Below are positions 53,411 through 64,000 of a stretch of DNA of 64,000 nt, in pieces (the stretch's first letter is position 1; every line of letters begins with the position of its first letter). The stretch lies in assembly GCF_036850765.1 (NCBI RefSeq), contig NC_089493.1, positions 131,880,239 through 131,944,238 on the forward strand, read 5' to 3'. This DNA comes from Saccopteryx bilineata (lineage: Eukaryota; Chordata; Mammalia; Chiroptera; Emballonuridae). A program made the position numbers and the translations under genes. The notes under the pieces are model-generated. The model made no database searches and was not told the DNA's origin. It saw only the letters and a list, made by a program, of their open reading frames with translations.

Positions 53411-54771
53411 TATACTGTAAAGTCTAGGGCAACAAACCACTAAAAGATTTTTTAAAAATCGTTATAGTAGGAAAGGAGAGAAACTGTAATCATATAAAAT
53501 CGTCACTTAATACCCAAAAAGCAGAAAAAGTGTGGAAGTAAAAAACAAAACAAAACCAAAAACCAAAAAACAAAACAATGGCAATAAAAAATAGCAACAA
53601 ATACAGTAGATATTAACCCAACTATGTCATCACCTTAAATGTCAATTAGACAAAGATATAGATAAACCCCTATTACAGTTGGAGACCTGAACACCCCACT
53701 ATCAGAAATCAACAGATCCAGAAGGTAAAGAATTAGTAAGCACAAAGTTTAGCTCAATAGCACCATGAATCAATCTGGAGTCATCCAACAACAGCAGACT
53801 ATACTTTCTTTCCAAGCTTATGTGGAACATCATCAAGACCAACCAAATTCTAGGCCATAGAACACATCTTAATAAATTTAAAAGAGAAGGCATACAGTAT
53901 TTGCTTTAGACCACAATAAAATTAAACTAGAAACAGGTAACAGAGAGGAGGCTAAAAACCCCCCAAAATACTTAATATTAAACAATGTACTATTAAATAA
54001 TACATGAGTCAAAGAAGAAATCAAGAGAAATTTAAAAATATCTTCAATTAAAAGAAAATCACACAACTTAAGAAAATTTGTGTGACAAATCAAAGCAGTG
54101 CTTAGAGGTAAGTTTATAGCACTGAATAAATATATTAGAAAAGAAGAAAAATCTAAAATCAACTATCTAAACTTCCATATTAGGAAACTAAAAAAATAAG
54201 AGTAAATTAAGTCCAAAGTAAGCAGAAGCTAAATAAATAAAATATTAGAGCAGAAATTCATAAAATTGAAGATAGGAAATCAATAGAGAAAATCAAAAAA
54301 TGAAATGCTGGTTCCTTGTAAAGATCAATAAAATCAATAAGCCTCTAATCAGCCTAAGAATAAAAAAGGCACAAATTACTAATATCAGAAATGAAAAAGG
54401 GGTACAGAGCTCATGGACACTAAAAGGATAACAAAGGAATATTATGAACAATTCTATGCCCATTAATTTGATAACCATGATGAAATGGATCACTTCTTTG
54501 AAAGATACAATCTGCCAAATCTCATAAGAAGAAATAGACAATTTTAATAACTTTTCCAAACAGAAAGCATCAGATTCAGAAGAGTCATTGGTGAATTCCA
54601 CCAAACATGTAAGGAAGAAATTATACCAATTTTCTATAATATCTTTTAGAAAACAGAAGCAGAGAGAATAGACTTCTCACCAAAAAAGATATATAGATGG
54701 CAAGTAAGCATATGAAACAATGTTCAGTATCATACGTCATTAGAAAACTGGAAATGAAAACAATGAGATGC

Positions 54772-55073
54772 TGAAATATAGAAAAGGGCCTTAGCATAAA
54801 TAACTCTTAGCAGAACTTTCTCTTAAACAAAGAGACTTTTGGTAGGACTTACTTTTCTAAAAAGATTCCCTATTCCTTATTCCTGGCCTTGAGGCTGGTC
54901 TCCTGGACTGTGGCCATTGGCTGTGAAGGACATGCTGTAACACCCTATAGGCTGAACCTGTGTATATAAGCTAGCTTACTTCCTGAATAAATCGGATCTG
55001 CATCACTGAACCTGGTCCCTGGAGTCGGGTCTTTGCGTCTCCGTAGTCCTCACCCCCGGCAGGCCTTGTCCAC
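54772..55073 (+). mobile_element. Solo retroviral-type LTR
   Basis: TG start near 54772, TATATAAG at about 54963, AATAAA at about 54985, R/U5-like CGGGTCTTTGCGTCTCCGTA and a CA end near 55073. No internal viral sequence. Probably a gammaretrovirus-like (class I) LTR by its R/U5; exact ends and target duplication not established. Confidence 0.65.
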
Positions 55074-55202
55074 ATGCTGATACTGGAGGAGGGTGTGCAG
55101 GAATGGAGAAAGGTGATGTACGGGAACTCACTGCATTTTCCATTCGATTTTGCTATAAACTTAAAACTAATTTAAAAAGTTTGTTAATTAAAAAATTAGC
55201 AT

Positions 55203-55351
55203 CGCCTGGCCTGTGGTGGCGCAGTGGATAAAACATTGATTTGGAATGCTGAGGTTGCTGGTTCGAAACCCTGCACTTGACTGATCATGGTACATGCTTC
55301 CTGCTCCTCGCCACCTTCTCTCTCTCTCCTAAAATAAATAAATAAAATCTT
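55203..55351 (+). mobile_element. SINE type 3, short copy
   Basis: GCCTGGCCTGTGGTGGCGCA head and AAATAAATAAATAAAATC-like tail. Exact 14-bp duplication TAAAAAATTAGCAT at 55189-55202 and 55352-55365. Confidence 0.93.
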
Positions 55352-55365
55352 TAAAAAATTAGCAT

Positions 55366-56548
55366 ATACTATAGTATATTTAATATAATTATATAATTCA
55401 TTATAAGGTAGACTGGATATAGACAGCTTTAGGAATAAATACAACGGATTTGATATACAAACAATTTAACTGAAGCAAGTGCCAGTACAAATGCTTACTA
55501 GAGAACAATCGACCAGCTGTGAATATTTAGCTAAAAGCATTCAGTAAACTGTGGTCATTAATCAATACGTTTTAGGAGGGAATAAGAACAATGGCTAATC
55601 TGTCCAGGCAGTTCACTAGGGTTCAGTTAAATGAAATTCAGTTAAGAACTCTTTCTCTATAGGTATTGGTAGGGAGATGAATGGGGAAAGATAAGGCTAG
55701 CTAATTTGGGAATAATTACTTATACTTTTGGGGGTGGAATGGGAGAGATTAGTACAGTATATTGTAAGGCTTAGGGGTGCTTCAAGGGAAGAGCATAAAA
55801 AGGTGTGCTTTGGGCTGGGGTTGGGGTGGACAGAAAACAGCTCTCTATTTCTGAAATCTAGAGCCCAGGCTCTTATAACTAGGACAGCTATTGACTTTAA
55901 AAACTGTTGGTAGAGTATTTTAGGAGAAGATTCATTCAATAAGGGTTTATTGAGTATCTAACATTTTAGGTACTTTGTATGTATTGGAGTCAGAAGTGAT
56001 CAAAACAGACAAAAATCCCTGTCCCATATAGCTCAGTCTACTGGGACAGACAAAACAACAACAACAACAACAAAAAAAAAAGATAAAATAAGTAAATGAA
56101 TAATGTTACATAGTGATAAGTACTAAGAAAAAAGGGGAGCAAGGAAAGAGGCCAAGCAGATTTCAAGGGAAGACGATGTTTGGAATATTAAACAGAGGCC
56201 AGGGAAGGTCTCATGGAGGAACCCTGGGGGAGATGAAAAGAGAACTATGCCTGCAAGTGAGGACAGCGTGGTCCAGGGAGGGGGACAACCAGTGCAAAAG
56301 AGTGAAGTTTTAAAGTAAATATTGTCAATGTATTTTCTTTTTCTTATGATTTCCTTAACATTTTCTTTGCCCTAGTTTACATTATTTTAAGATTACGGTA
56401 TATAATACATATTAACATACCTCTGTGTTGTCCAAGGGTTAAGTATATACTTGGTGTGCCTGAAGAAGGCAAATGTGGCTGGACTGAACTAAGGCCAAAA
56501 ATAGTAGATGACATGTGACTGCTTAACTAGGGGAACTGACCATATATA
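55366..56548. other. Unique sequence
   Basis: No exon recognised. A short (AAC)n repeat lies at about 56056-56073. Confidence 0.4.
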
Positions 56549-57330
56549 TGTAGAGCCTGAGAAAGAAAATGCCTATAGAGAAGGGCTCCTGGTGGCCTAA
56601 CTAGGCTCAAATCAGGAGAGCAGAGCCTCGCAGCTATTTCTACATGGGAGCCTCTCATGCAAACTCAGGGAGAAGCCTGACCTGCCTGCCTGCACTGTTT
56701 CTGCCATCTGAGCAGCTCTTATAGAGAAGTTCCTGGAATGCCATTTCACTAATACAACTGAGACTTTCCCCAATCAAAGCTATACAGCTTCAGCCCCATC
56801 AACATCTTCATTAACTAACCAGAGCAGCTCTATTCTGACCAATCAGGAAAGAGCCTTCTGGACAATCAAACTGCAAGGATTTAGAGTCCTCGTTTGATTG
56901 AGGATGGACCAATCAGAAACCAGGAGCAGGACTTCTGTCTATGTAAGTCAGCTCCCCCTGGCTGAGAGCGCACATTCCCTTTCCACTGAAGAGTGCATCT
57001 TTTTGAGAGCTGAAAACACTGGAAATATTTTTCTGGAGCAGAATGAGCAGACCAGCACCAGCCAGAGTAGACTAGCATGGAACAGAGCAGATTAGAACAG
57101 AGTAGAGTAGACCAATAATAAGACAAAACAAAATGATGCAGAGCAGACCATCAAGGAACAGAACAGAGCTGGGTATCTAGCGAGGCTCCTGCCCGAGGGC
57201 CACCTGGTCATAGAGCTGCCTTATAGACACGCTGTTTTTGCAATTGAACTGTTTGCACTAAGAAGTTTCCTTCTTCATAGCACCCCAAATTGAGGATTCC
57301 TGTTGGCACTGAATTGGTGCCAACCACTAC
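56549..57330 (+). mobile_element. Endogenous retrovirus solo LTR (family X), uninterrupted
   Basis: Sister copy of 31258-32474 without the nested LTR. Shared blocks include GAGGATGGACCAATCAGAAA and ATTCCCTTTCCACTGAAGAG. Ends near TTGGTGCCAACCA. Approximate limits. Confidence 0.7.
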
Positions 57331-57731
57331 TGGTATATATAAGTCATAGTAAAGACTTTGGCTTTTAGTGAAAAATGACTAGAAGGTTTTGAGTAGCTAA
57401 AGCACAGAACCAAACATTTTTATGAGATCACTCTGGCTGTTGTTTTGAAAACAAAATGCACGGTGGAGAGGGTCAAGGGTGGAAGTAAGACCATTTGGGA
57501 ATCCACTCCAATAATCCAGCTAAAAGATGACAGGGCTTTGGATTATAGTGGTAGTTAGTGATGGTAAAAAGTGGCTATATTCTTCATATATTTTGAAGAT
57601 AGAGCCAATTTCTAAGTTCAGGATAACTAAAAGTTAAGGAAGACCAACTGGGAGCAATCTAACAGGAAGATATAACCATTATAAATATCTACACACCTAA
57701 TATAGAAGCACCTAAATATATAAAGCAGACT

Positions 57732-58298
57732 TTGATGGATTTAAAGGGCGAGATCAACAGCAACACTATAATAGTAGGGGATTTCAATAAGCCACTAACA
57801 TCACTAGATAGATCCTCAAGAAAGAAAATTAACAAAGAAACAGCAGACTTAAAGGACATACTGGATCAACTAGATTTAATAGATATCTTCAGAACCTTTC
57901 ACCCTAAAGCAGCAGAATATACATTCTTTTCAAGTGCTCACGGTACATTCTCTAGGATAGACCACATGTTAGGGCACAAAAGGGGTCTCAACAAATTTAA
58001 GAAGACTGAAATCATATCGAGCACTTTCTCTGATCACAATGGCATGAAACTAGAAATCAACCACAACAGAAAACCTGAAAAATACTCAAACACATGGAAA
58101 CTAAATAGCATGTTATTAAATAACAAATGGGTTAATAATGAGATCAAAGAAGAAATAAAAAAATTCCTAGAAACGAATGATAATGAGCATACATCAACTC
58201 AAAATTTATGGGACACAGCAAAAGCAGTCCTGAGAGGAAAGTTCATAGCATTACAGGCATACCTTAAGAAGCTTGAAAAAGCTCAAATAACAACTTGA
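57732..58298 (+). pseudogene. LINE-1 ORF2p endonuclease C-terminal part
   Basis: 188-residue frame. The apurinic-type endonuclease signatures [10 protein letters not shown] and [10 protein letters not shown] are visible, followed by the linker [20 protein letters not shown]. Ends in a stop (TGA) where a functional ORF2 would continue. Confidence 0.9.
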
Positions 58299-58710
58299 CC
58301 CTGCATCTAAAAGAACTAGAAAAAGAACAGCAAGTAAAGCCCAGAGCTAGTAGAAGGAAGGAAATAATAAAGATCAGAGCAGAAATAAATGACATAGAGG
58401 CTAAAGAAACAATACAGAAGATCAATGAGACCAGGAGCTAGTTCTTTGAAAAGGTAAACAAGATTGATGAACCTTTAACCAGACTCACCAAGAAAAAAAA
58501 GAGAGAGGATTCAAATAAATAAAATTAGAAATGAGAGTGGAGAAATAACTGACACAACAGAAATACAAAATATTGTAAGAAAATACTATGAAGAACTGTA
58601 TGCCAAAAAACTAGACAACCTAGATGAAATGGACAAATTCCTTGAAACATATAATCTTCCAAAAATTAATCTGGAAGAATCAGAAAACCTAAACAGACCA
58701 ATTATAATAA

Positions 58711-59298
58711 ATGAGATTGAAACAGTTATCAAAAAAGAAAAGTCCTGGGCCTGATGGCTTCACAAGTGAATTCTACCAAATATTCAAAGAAGAACTAACT
58801 CCTATCCTTCTCAAGCTATTTCAAAAAATTCAAGAGGAAGGAAGACTTCCAAACTCCTCTTATGAGGTGAGCATAATTCTGATTCCAAAACCAGGCAAAG
58901 ACAACACAAAAAAAGAAAATTATAGGCCAATATCCCTGATGAACTTAGATGCAAAAATCCTCAACAAAATATTAGCAAACCGGATCCAGCAATATATGAA
59001 AAAAATCATACACTATGATCAAATGGGATTTATTCTTGGAAGGCAAGGCTGGTACAATATTTGCAAATCAATCAATGTGATTCATCACATAAACAAAAGG
59101 AAGGAGAAAAACCACATGATAATTTCAATAGATGCAGAAAAAGCATTTGATAAAATCCAGCACCCATTCATGATCAACACTCTCAGCAAAGTGGGAATAC
59201 AGGGAACATACCTCAACATGATAAAGGCCATCTATGACAAACCCACATCCAACATCATACTCAATGGGCAAAAATTAAAAGCAATCCCCTTAAGATAA
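58711..59298 (+). pseudogene. LINE-1 ORF2p reverse transcriptase part
   Basis: 195-residue frame in another phase: [40 protein letters not shown] and [20 protein letters not shown] are RT motifs 0-3. The catalytic FADD motif should lie about 50 residues later but is replaced by a deletion joining ACTATCATTATTTTATATAG to the following codons. Inactive. Confidence 0.92.
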
Positions 59299-59541
59299 AA
59301 AACAAGGCAGGGGTGCCCCCTTTCACCACTCTTATTCAACATAGTTCTGGAAGTCCTAGCCACAGCAATCAGACAAGAAAAATAAATAAAAGGCATCCAA
59401 ATTGTAAAAGAATGTAGTAAAACTATCATTATTTTATATAGAAAACCCTAAAGTCTCAGTCAAAAAACTACTGGACCTGATAAATGAATTTAGCAAGGTG
59501 GCAGGATATAAAATTAATACTCAGAAATCAGAGGCATTTTT

Positions 59542-59587
59542 TTTATTTTTATTTTATTTTTTACTTTTATTTATTCACTTTAGAGAG

Positions 59588-59620
<33 letters not shown>

Positions 59621-59746
59621 CAGGGGGGAGGAGCTGGAAGCATCAACTCCCATATGTGCCTTGACCAGGCAAGCCCAGGGTTTCGAACCGGTGACCTCAG
59701 CATTTCCAGGTCGACGCTTTATCCACTGCGCCACCACAGGTCAGGC
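59542..59746 (-). mobile_element. SINE type 3, reverse, in LINE-1
   Basis: Complete reverse copy with near-perfect head (CCACTGCGCCACCACAGGTC). Exact 13-bp duplication CAGAGGCATTTTT at 59529-59541 and 59747-59759. Confidence 0.95.
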
Positions 59747-60050
59747 CAGAGGCATTTTTATACACTAACAATGAACTGTCAGAAAGAAAAATTAAGGAAG
59801 CAATCCCCTTCACCACTGCAACCAAAAAAATAAAATAGCTAGGAATAAATTTAACCAGGGAGATTTAAGACTTGTACTCGAAAAATTATAAAACATTGAT
59901 AAAAGAAATCAAGGAAGATACAAACAAGTGGAAGCACATACTGTGTTCATGGTTAGGAAGAATAAACATCATTAAAATGTCTATATTATCCAAAGCAATT
60001 TATAAATTCAATGCAATAACAATTAAAATACCAATGACTACTTCAAAGAT

Positions 60051-60676
60051 CTAGCCCATCCTGGGAATGATGAGGCAGATACGATGGCAAGAGTACAGTG
60101 GTTGGAGACTGTGCCTGCAGATGATGTGGCACAGTGGCTCCACCAGGGTCTGCTCCATGCAGGACAGAAAACTATGTGGGGTACAGTTAAGGCATAGAAC
60201 TTGCCTGTGTCCTATGCAGAGGTACTTTCAGCCTGTGAGCAATGTGCAGTATGTTCCAAGGAGCACCCTTGGAGACCACTAGTGTCACCTGGACAGATCC
60301 AGAGGGTTGTGTTCCACTGACACGATGGCAGATAGACATCACTGGACCCTCAACAAAGTCAGAAGGGTACCAATATGCAGTCACTTGTGTAGATACTGCT
60401 ACCAGGCTGCTTGCTGCTTACCCCGCTCATAACCCTGACCAGAGGGCAGTCATACAGGCTCTGGACCACCTGAGTGTTGTATATGGGCGACCGTTGGTCC
60501 TTGAAAGTGACTGCTTCACTGGTTCAATGGTGAAGCTGGGGATGGACTGGAAGTACCATGTCCTCTACCACCCCCAGGCTGCTGGTATCATTGAGTGGTA
60601 TAATGGACTCTTAAAGCAGGGACTGCGACAGGAAGGCGGCACCAGGTCCCTTACTGGATGGACATGTCGCTTATAG
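60051..60676 (+). pseudogene. Endogenous retrovirus pol remnant (RNase H end and integrase)
   Basis: Begins in what looks like the end of RNase H (HPGNDEADT), then the integrase zinc-binding region and catalytic core in broken frames. In the longest frame (60242-60676) catalytic positions are recognisable in WQIDITGP, LESD and IIEWYN. Frame changes near 60240 and loss of residues around the second catalytic site make it non-functional. It resembles ERV-L/class III-type pol by its motifs, a tentative assignment. The upstream gag and most of pol are absent. Confidence 0.85.
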
Positions 60677-60695
60677 ACAGTACTCTGGATTTTGA

Positions 60696-61289
60696 ATGAG
60701 AGACCTCGACGGAGAAGCCCAGCTCCAGTGGAGGCCCTTCTGCATTGGGCAGCTGCCCCCATTCAGTTGCAGATACGCACCAAGGACATTTTACTCAAGC
60801 CAGGTTTTGGACAGCAGGGCAACGTGCTCTTGCCTGCCCCAACAGCCCTCCCTAAAGGCGGATTTCAATGAACTTGGCCCTGTACCATACAGCCCCCCCC
60901 CCCATCTGAGGTGGGTGGCTTTGTTGGCACCATGCGGAAAGGGGCTAGAAGTGGACCTTCAGTTAACTCCTTGGGCAACCAGCACCTGGCCACCTAAGGT
61001 AGAAGTGAACTATCCCTTGAGTACTCAGGGGGACAACATTATGAAGGGCACCTTTGTCATTTCTTTATGGCCAATAATGAGTTCTCCTATTTTACTACAC
61101 ATAGAACCAGCAGATGCTGGTGTATTGGCCAATAAGGTTTGGTATGCCCACTCAGGGCGGGCTCTGGTACCAGCTATGGTGCTGTCTGCAGACAGAACTC
61201 TGGCCTGTATTCTGCCAGAGGGAAAAGATTTGCCTCTCCGGGTGCCACTGACAGCTTCCTCGTTTCGCTCACAGCTTATGACTGGGTAA
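60696..61289 (+). pseudogene. Endogenous retrovirus region after integrase
   Basis: 197-residue open frame between integrase and the 3' LTR. It continues the integrase-to-LTR part of the provirus but I do not recognise a clear env or dUTPase. No hydrophobic fusion or transmembrane segment of an envelope is seen. It may be the integrase C-terminal tail and a short accessory frame. Its openness alone does not show function. Confidence 0.5.
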
Positions 61290-61391
61290 TTCTATTGCTG
61301 TAGTATGTACTGTTTCTATTTATGCAATGACCTCACTTCTTGCACAGTGACCATCGTGGATAATACCTGTTGTGTAGATTGTAAAGTGAGC

Positions 61392-61403
61392 AAAGGGGTG
61401 GAA
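61392..61403 (+). other. Retroviral polypurine tract
   Basis: AAAGGGGTGGAA immediately before the LTR TG. Position and composition fit a plus-strand primer. Confidence 0.85.
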
Positions 61404-61804
61404 TGTTGGTCAAATAAGTTTGTAAATATGATGTATATGTTTGCTTGTAGTTTACATTGGGGGCTGGGCAATGCCAGGTCTAGTGGTCTGTGAGGTTGTG
61501 GGTTACCTTCCTGATTGGGAGGGGCCATTGTCTTGCTAATGTTTACTAGAAGGGAGATTCTGCCCCCATCACCTAGAGGTGCAGGTTCTTTATTCTCTCC
61601 TCCCTGACCCCTGGCCCTCCATGGGAAAAGCAGGTTTTCTGCTTTTCCCTTGGCTTTTCTTGTGGCTTGCCTGTCTTGGTGAGACACCAATAAACAGAAT
61701 GGCCCACTGTCCTCTGACTCCACAGTTTCTTTACCGTCTGCCCGAATATAACGAGATCCTGCATGTGAATGGCCACAATGGCGGCAGAGGCTCCTAGCCA
61801 TACA
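61404..61804 (+). mobile_element. 3' LTR of the endogenous retrovirus
   Basis: 401 bp from TGTTGGTCAAATAAGTTTG to CCTAGCCATACA (TG...CA). AATAAA at about 61690. The matching 5' LTR is not in the window, so neither age nor target duplication can be read. Confidence 0.85.
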
Positions 61805-61930
61805 GTGGGTGTGTTTCAGGTAGGGGTAGAGAGGTGGTAGGTGGGGGAGGTAAATGCAACACTGGACATATTCCCTTTAGGGAGCTAGTTGTATGATGTA
61901 AGAAAAAGTATTTTAAATGATATTCAATAT

Positions 61931-62326
61931 ATTTTTTTTTTCTCCATTTTTCTGAAGCTGGAAACAGGGAGAGACAGTCAGACAGACTCCCGCATGCGCC
62001 CGACCGGGATCCACTCGGCACGCCCACCAGGGGCGATGCTCTGCCCACCAGGGGGCGATGCTCTGCCCATCCTGGGCGTCGCCATGTTGCGACCAGAGCC
62101 ACTCTAGCGCCTGAGGCAGAGGCCACAGAGCCATCCCCAGCGCCCGGGCCATCTCTGCTCCAATGGAGCCTTGGCTGCGGGAGGGGAAGAGAGAGACAGA
62201 GAGGAAAGCGCGGCGGAGGGGTGGAGAAGCAAATGGGCGCTTCTCCTGTGTGCCCTGGCCGGGAATCGAACCCGGGTCCTCCGCACGCTAGGCCGACGCT
62301 CTACCGCTGAGCCAACCGGCCAGGGC
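61931..62326 (-). mobile_element. SINE type 1, reverse, young copy
   Basis: Complete with intact reversed B box and A box (GCTCTACCGCTGAGCCAACC). Duplication TATTCAATAT at 61921-61930 and 62327-62336. Very similar to 41142-41560. Confidence 0.96.
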
Positions 62327-62336
62327 TATTCAATAT

Positions 62337-62702
62337 TATAATCTAATTTTATATTCAGAAAATAAGTAAATATATAAACTATGTTAATATTCATGTTCAG
62401 TAAAAATTCAGATGTATGTCTTTTCACTCACTCTTTGGTGATCCTCATGGAGGATATGGAAGAATAGAGCCATTTTATGTTTATCAAGAGGAAAAATGGG
62501 TTTTAAATGAGGCTGAAAAACAATGTCTTTCAGTGTACTTTATATCACTGTATTAGGCATCAAATATAGGTAAATAATTAGATTAACAAGAAATTCTTGT
62601 CTTTTTACAGTTCCTAATCTAGTGGAGTTAGAGATGGGTAAACAGTAAAAAAATGTAGCTGAGTTGTGTAAAAATATATATTTATTTAAATATATGAGAA
62701 AT
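62337..62702. other. Unique AT-rich sequence
   Basis: No feature recognised. Confidence 0.4.
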
Positions 62703-62710
62703 ATGTAGGC

Positions 62711-63037
62711 CAGGGGTCCCCAAACTTTTTACACAGGGGGCCAGTTCACTGTCCCTCAGACCATTGGAGGGCCGGACTATAAAAAATACTATGAACAAAT
62801 CCCTATGCACACTGCATATATCTTATTTTAAAGTAAAAAAACAAAACGGGAATAAATACAATATTTAAAATAAAGACCAAGTCAATTTAAATCAACAAAC
62901 TGACCAGTATTTCAATGGGAACTATGCTCCTCTCACCACCAATGAAAGAGGTGTCCCTTCTGGAAGTGCGGCAGGGGCCGGATAAACGGCCTCAGAGGGC
63001 CACATGCCGCCCGCGGGCCGTAGTTTGGGGACCCCTG
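62711..63037. mobile_element. Non-autonomous hAT element, family b, second copy
   Basis: 327 bp, same inverted repeats as 39250-39580, exact 8-bp duplication ATGTAGGC (62703-62710 and 63038-63045). Differs from the other copy by a 4-bp deletion near 62937 and few substitutions. Confidence 0.96.
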
Positions 63038-63329
63038 ATGTAGGCCAAGGATCTCAAAGGCCTGGGTAGCTCTTACTAAATGTTTCTTGGTAAATGTTAA
63101 AATGTAGCACAATGTTGTACACAAGTAGCTGTAAACAGGATGATCTTGTCAGGAACCCAACCAGATAAGTGTAGCCAACTAACTGCAAAGAAGAAACCAA
63201 TGTGTTATTGTATAGGAAATGACTAAGCCTCCCTCAGTGGGACAAAGATTTGGATCTAAGTCCCGTCTCCTCTACTTGCTGCAAGTAAATAAAACTACCT
63301 TGTGACAACAAGTTCTTATTGTTGTTATT

Positions 63330-63438
63330 TTTTTACTTTTATTTAGAAAGAGAGGAAGGGAGAGAGAAACAGGAACACTGACCTCACCAGGGATCGAACT
63401 GGAAACCTCTGTGCTTAACCAAGCTATCTAGCCAGGGC
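63330..63438 (-). mobile_element. SINE type 4 fragment, reverse
   Basis: Short copy with GA-rich tail, reversed B-box-like GGGATCGAACTGG and head ending CTAGCCAGGGC. The stretch 63046-63329 before it holds nothing recognised. Confidence 0.7.
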
Positions 63439-63773
63439 TATTTCTTGTTCTTGAATAGAGCACCCCAAGCTGCAGAACTCCTTGAGTTCCCTAACAGAGA
63501 ATGAGGTCACCAGCTAAGATAACTGCTAATTATCATAATAAAGTAGATGCTTTTGAAATCTGAAGGGAACAGAAAATATCAGCTGAGTAAACACCTCAGA
63601 AGGAACATTTAAGATGTTTGGAATCCAGACTCATATCAAAGGTAATTTAGGATTCCTTTCTAGCTCTAAAGCAAAATGATTCAAGCCTGGAGCTTGAGAA
63701 AAGCAGAATATGGGAAAGCAGAAGCAACAAATGTCCCCCAGTGTCTTGACACAACCCAAAATCTTACTCTAGG

Positions 63774-63973
63774 CAGTGGTCAGCAAACTCATTAGTCAAG
63801 TTTACAGAGCCAAGTATTAACAGTACAACGACTAAAATTTCTTTTGAGAGCCAAATTTTTAAAACTTAAACTACATAGGTAGCTACATTCCTTATTGAGG
63901 TAGTGCCAGCACGTGCTATTTTGTGGAAGAGCCACACTCAAGGGGCCAAAGAGCCGCAGTTTGTCGACCAGGG
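63774..63973. mobile_element. Non-autonomous hAT element, family c
   Basis: Starts CAGTGGTCAGCAAACTC and ends GAGCCGCAGTTTGTCGACCA plus GGG, an imperfect inverted repeat. Flanks ACTCTAGG and CTCCTAGG match 6 of 8. Shortened version of a family I remember as CAGTGGTCGGCAAACT. Confidence 0.7.
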
Positions 63974-64000
63974 CTCCTAGGGCAAGGCTCCTTTATCAAG

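Larger units (their letters stand above)
51830..54771 (+). mobile_element. Old LINE-1, sense +, degraded
   Basis: ORF1-like start (GAACAAGCATTGGAGCCAGA), then ORF2 endonuclease/RT-like segments up to about 54770 (CTATTACAGTTGGAGACCTG, CACCAAACATGTAAGGAAG). No long frame survives. Contains a type 1 SINE and a 39-bp tandem duplication. Its 3' end may continue at 55074-55190 after an LTR insertion. Confidence 0.75.
57640..60040 (+). mobile_element. LINE-1 ORF2 segment, relatively young, both ends lost
   Basis: Endonuclease, RT and later ORF2 sequence in order, with two long surviving frames. It starts abruptly within the endonuclease and stops at about 60040, where endogenous retrovirus sequence begins. 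A type 3 SINE (59542-59746) splits it. The RT catalytic FADD block is missing near 59425. Confidence 0.88.

Overview
This is mammalian nuclear DNA, almost certainly from a bat. The evidence is three families of tRNA-derived SINEs, a LINE-1 of the bat/laurasiatherian kind, and an unusual load of cut-and-paste and rolling-circle DNA transposons with intact ends (hAT, piggyBac, Tigger, Tc1/mariner-like, Helitron). No copy of the classical vespertilionid VES SINE or of the horseshoe-bat Rhin-1 SINE, as I remember them, was recognised. My best but low-confidence guess from memory is a sac-winged bat (Emballonuridae).

The only host gene I can support is HMG20A (iBRAF), on the minus strand. Eight coding exons between 46675 and 17207 give a 347-residue protein with an HMG box and a coiled coil. 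All reading-frame phases join, splice sites are GT-AG, and the start and stop codons are intact. The upstream non-coding exon(s) and promoter are not identified; they lie somewhere above 46680, perhaps outside the window. Downstream of the stop, a 4.9-kb block without SINEs (17206 to about 12300) is a candidate long 3' untranslated region. The rest, about 1-12300, looks intergenic.

Layout: 1-12300, intergenic repeats with an internally deleted Helitron (2625-4055), a hAT element (5566-5914) and many SINEs. 12300-17206, candidate 3'UTR. 17207-46675, HMG20A coding exons and introns. The 16.5-kb intron between exons 5 and 6 (19111-35586) holds a degraded antisense LINE-1 that was itself hit by a piggyBac MITE, a 2.55-kb Tigger with much of its transposase, and SINEs; it also holds an LTR nested in another LTR. 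Other introns carry a Tc1/mariner-like MITE, hAT and Tigger MITEs and SINEs. 46680-64000, upstream intron or flank: two more LINE-1s, a solo LTR, a relative of the nested LTR, an env-less endogenous retrovirus 3' half (about 60050-61804), and two more hAT elements.

There is no bacterial-type operon, CRISPR array or evident new multi-gene system. The most interesting content is the density of structurally verifiable DNA transposons with preserved target-site duplications, the Helitron and the mariner-like element with protein-coding remnants, and repeats lying within 20-75 bp of HMG20A splice sites. Family names come from memory of consensus sequences and recognisable protein motifs; no database was searched.
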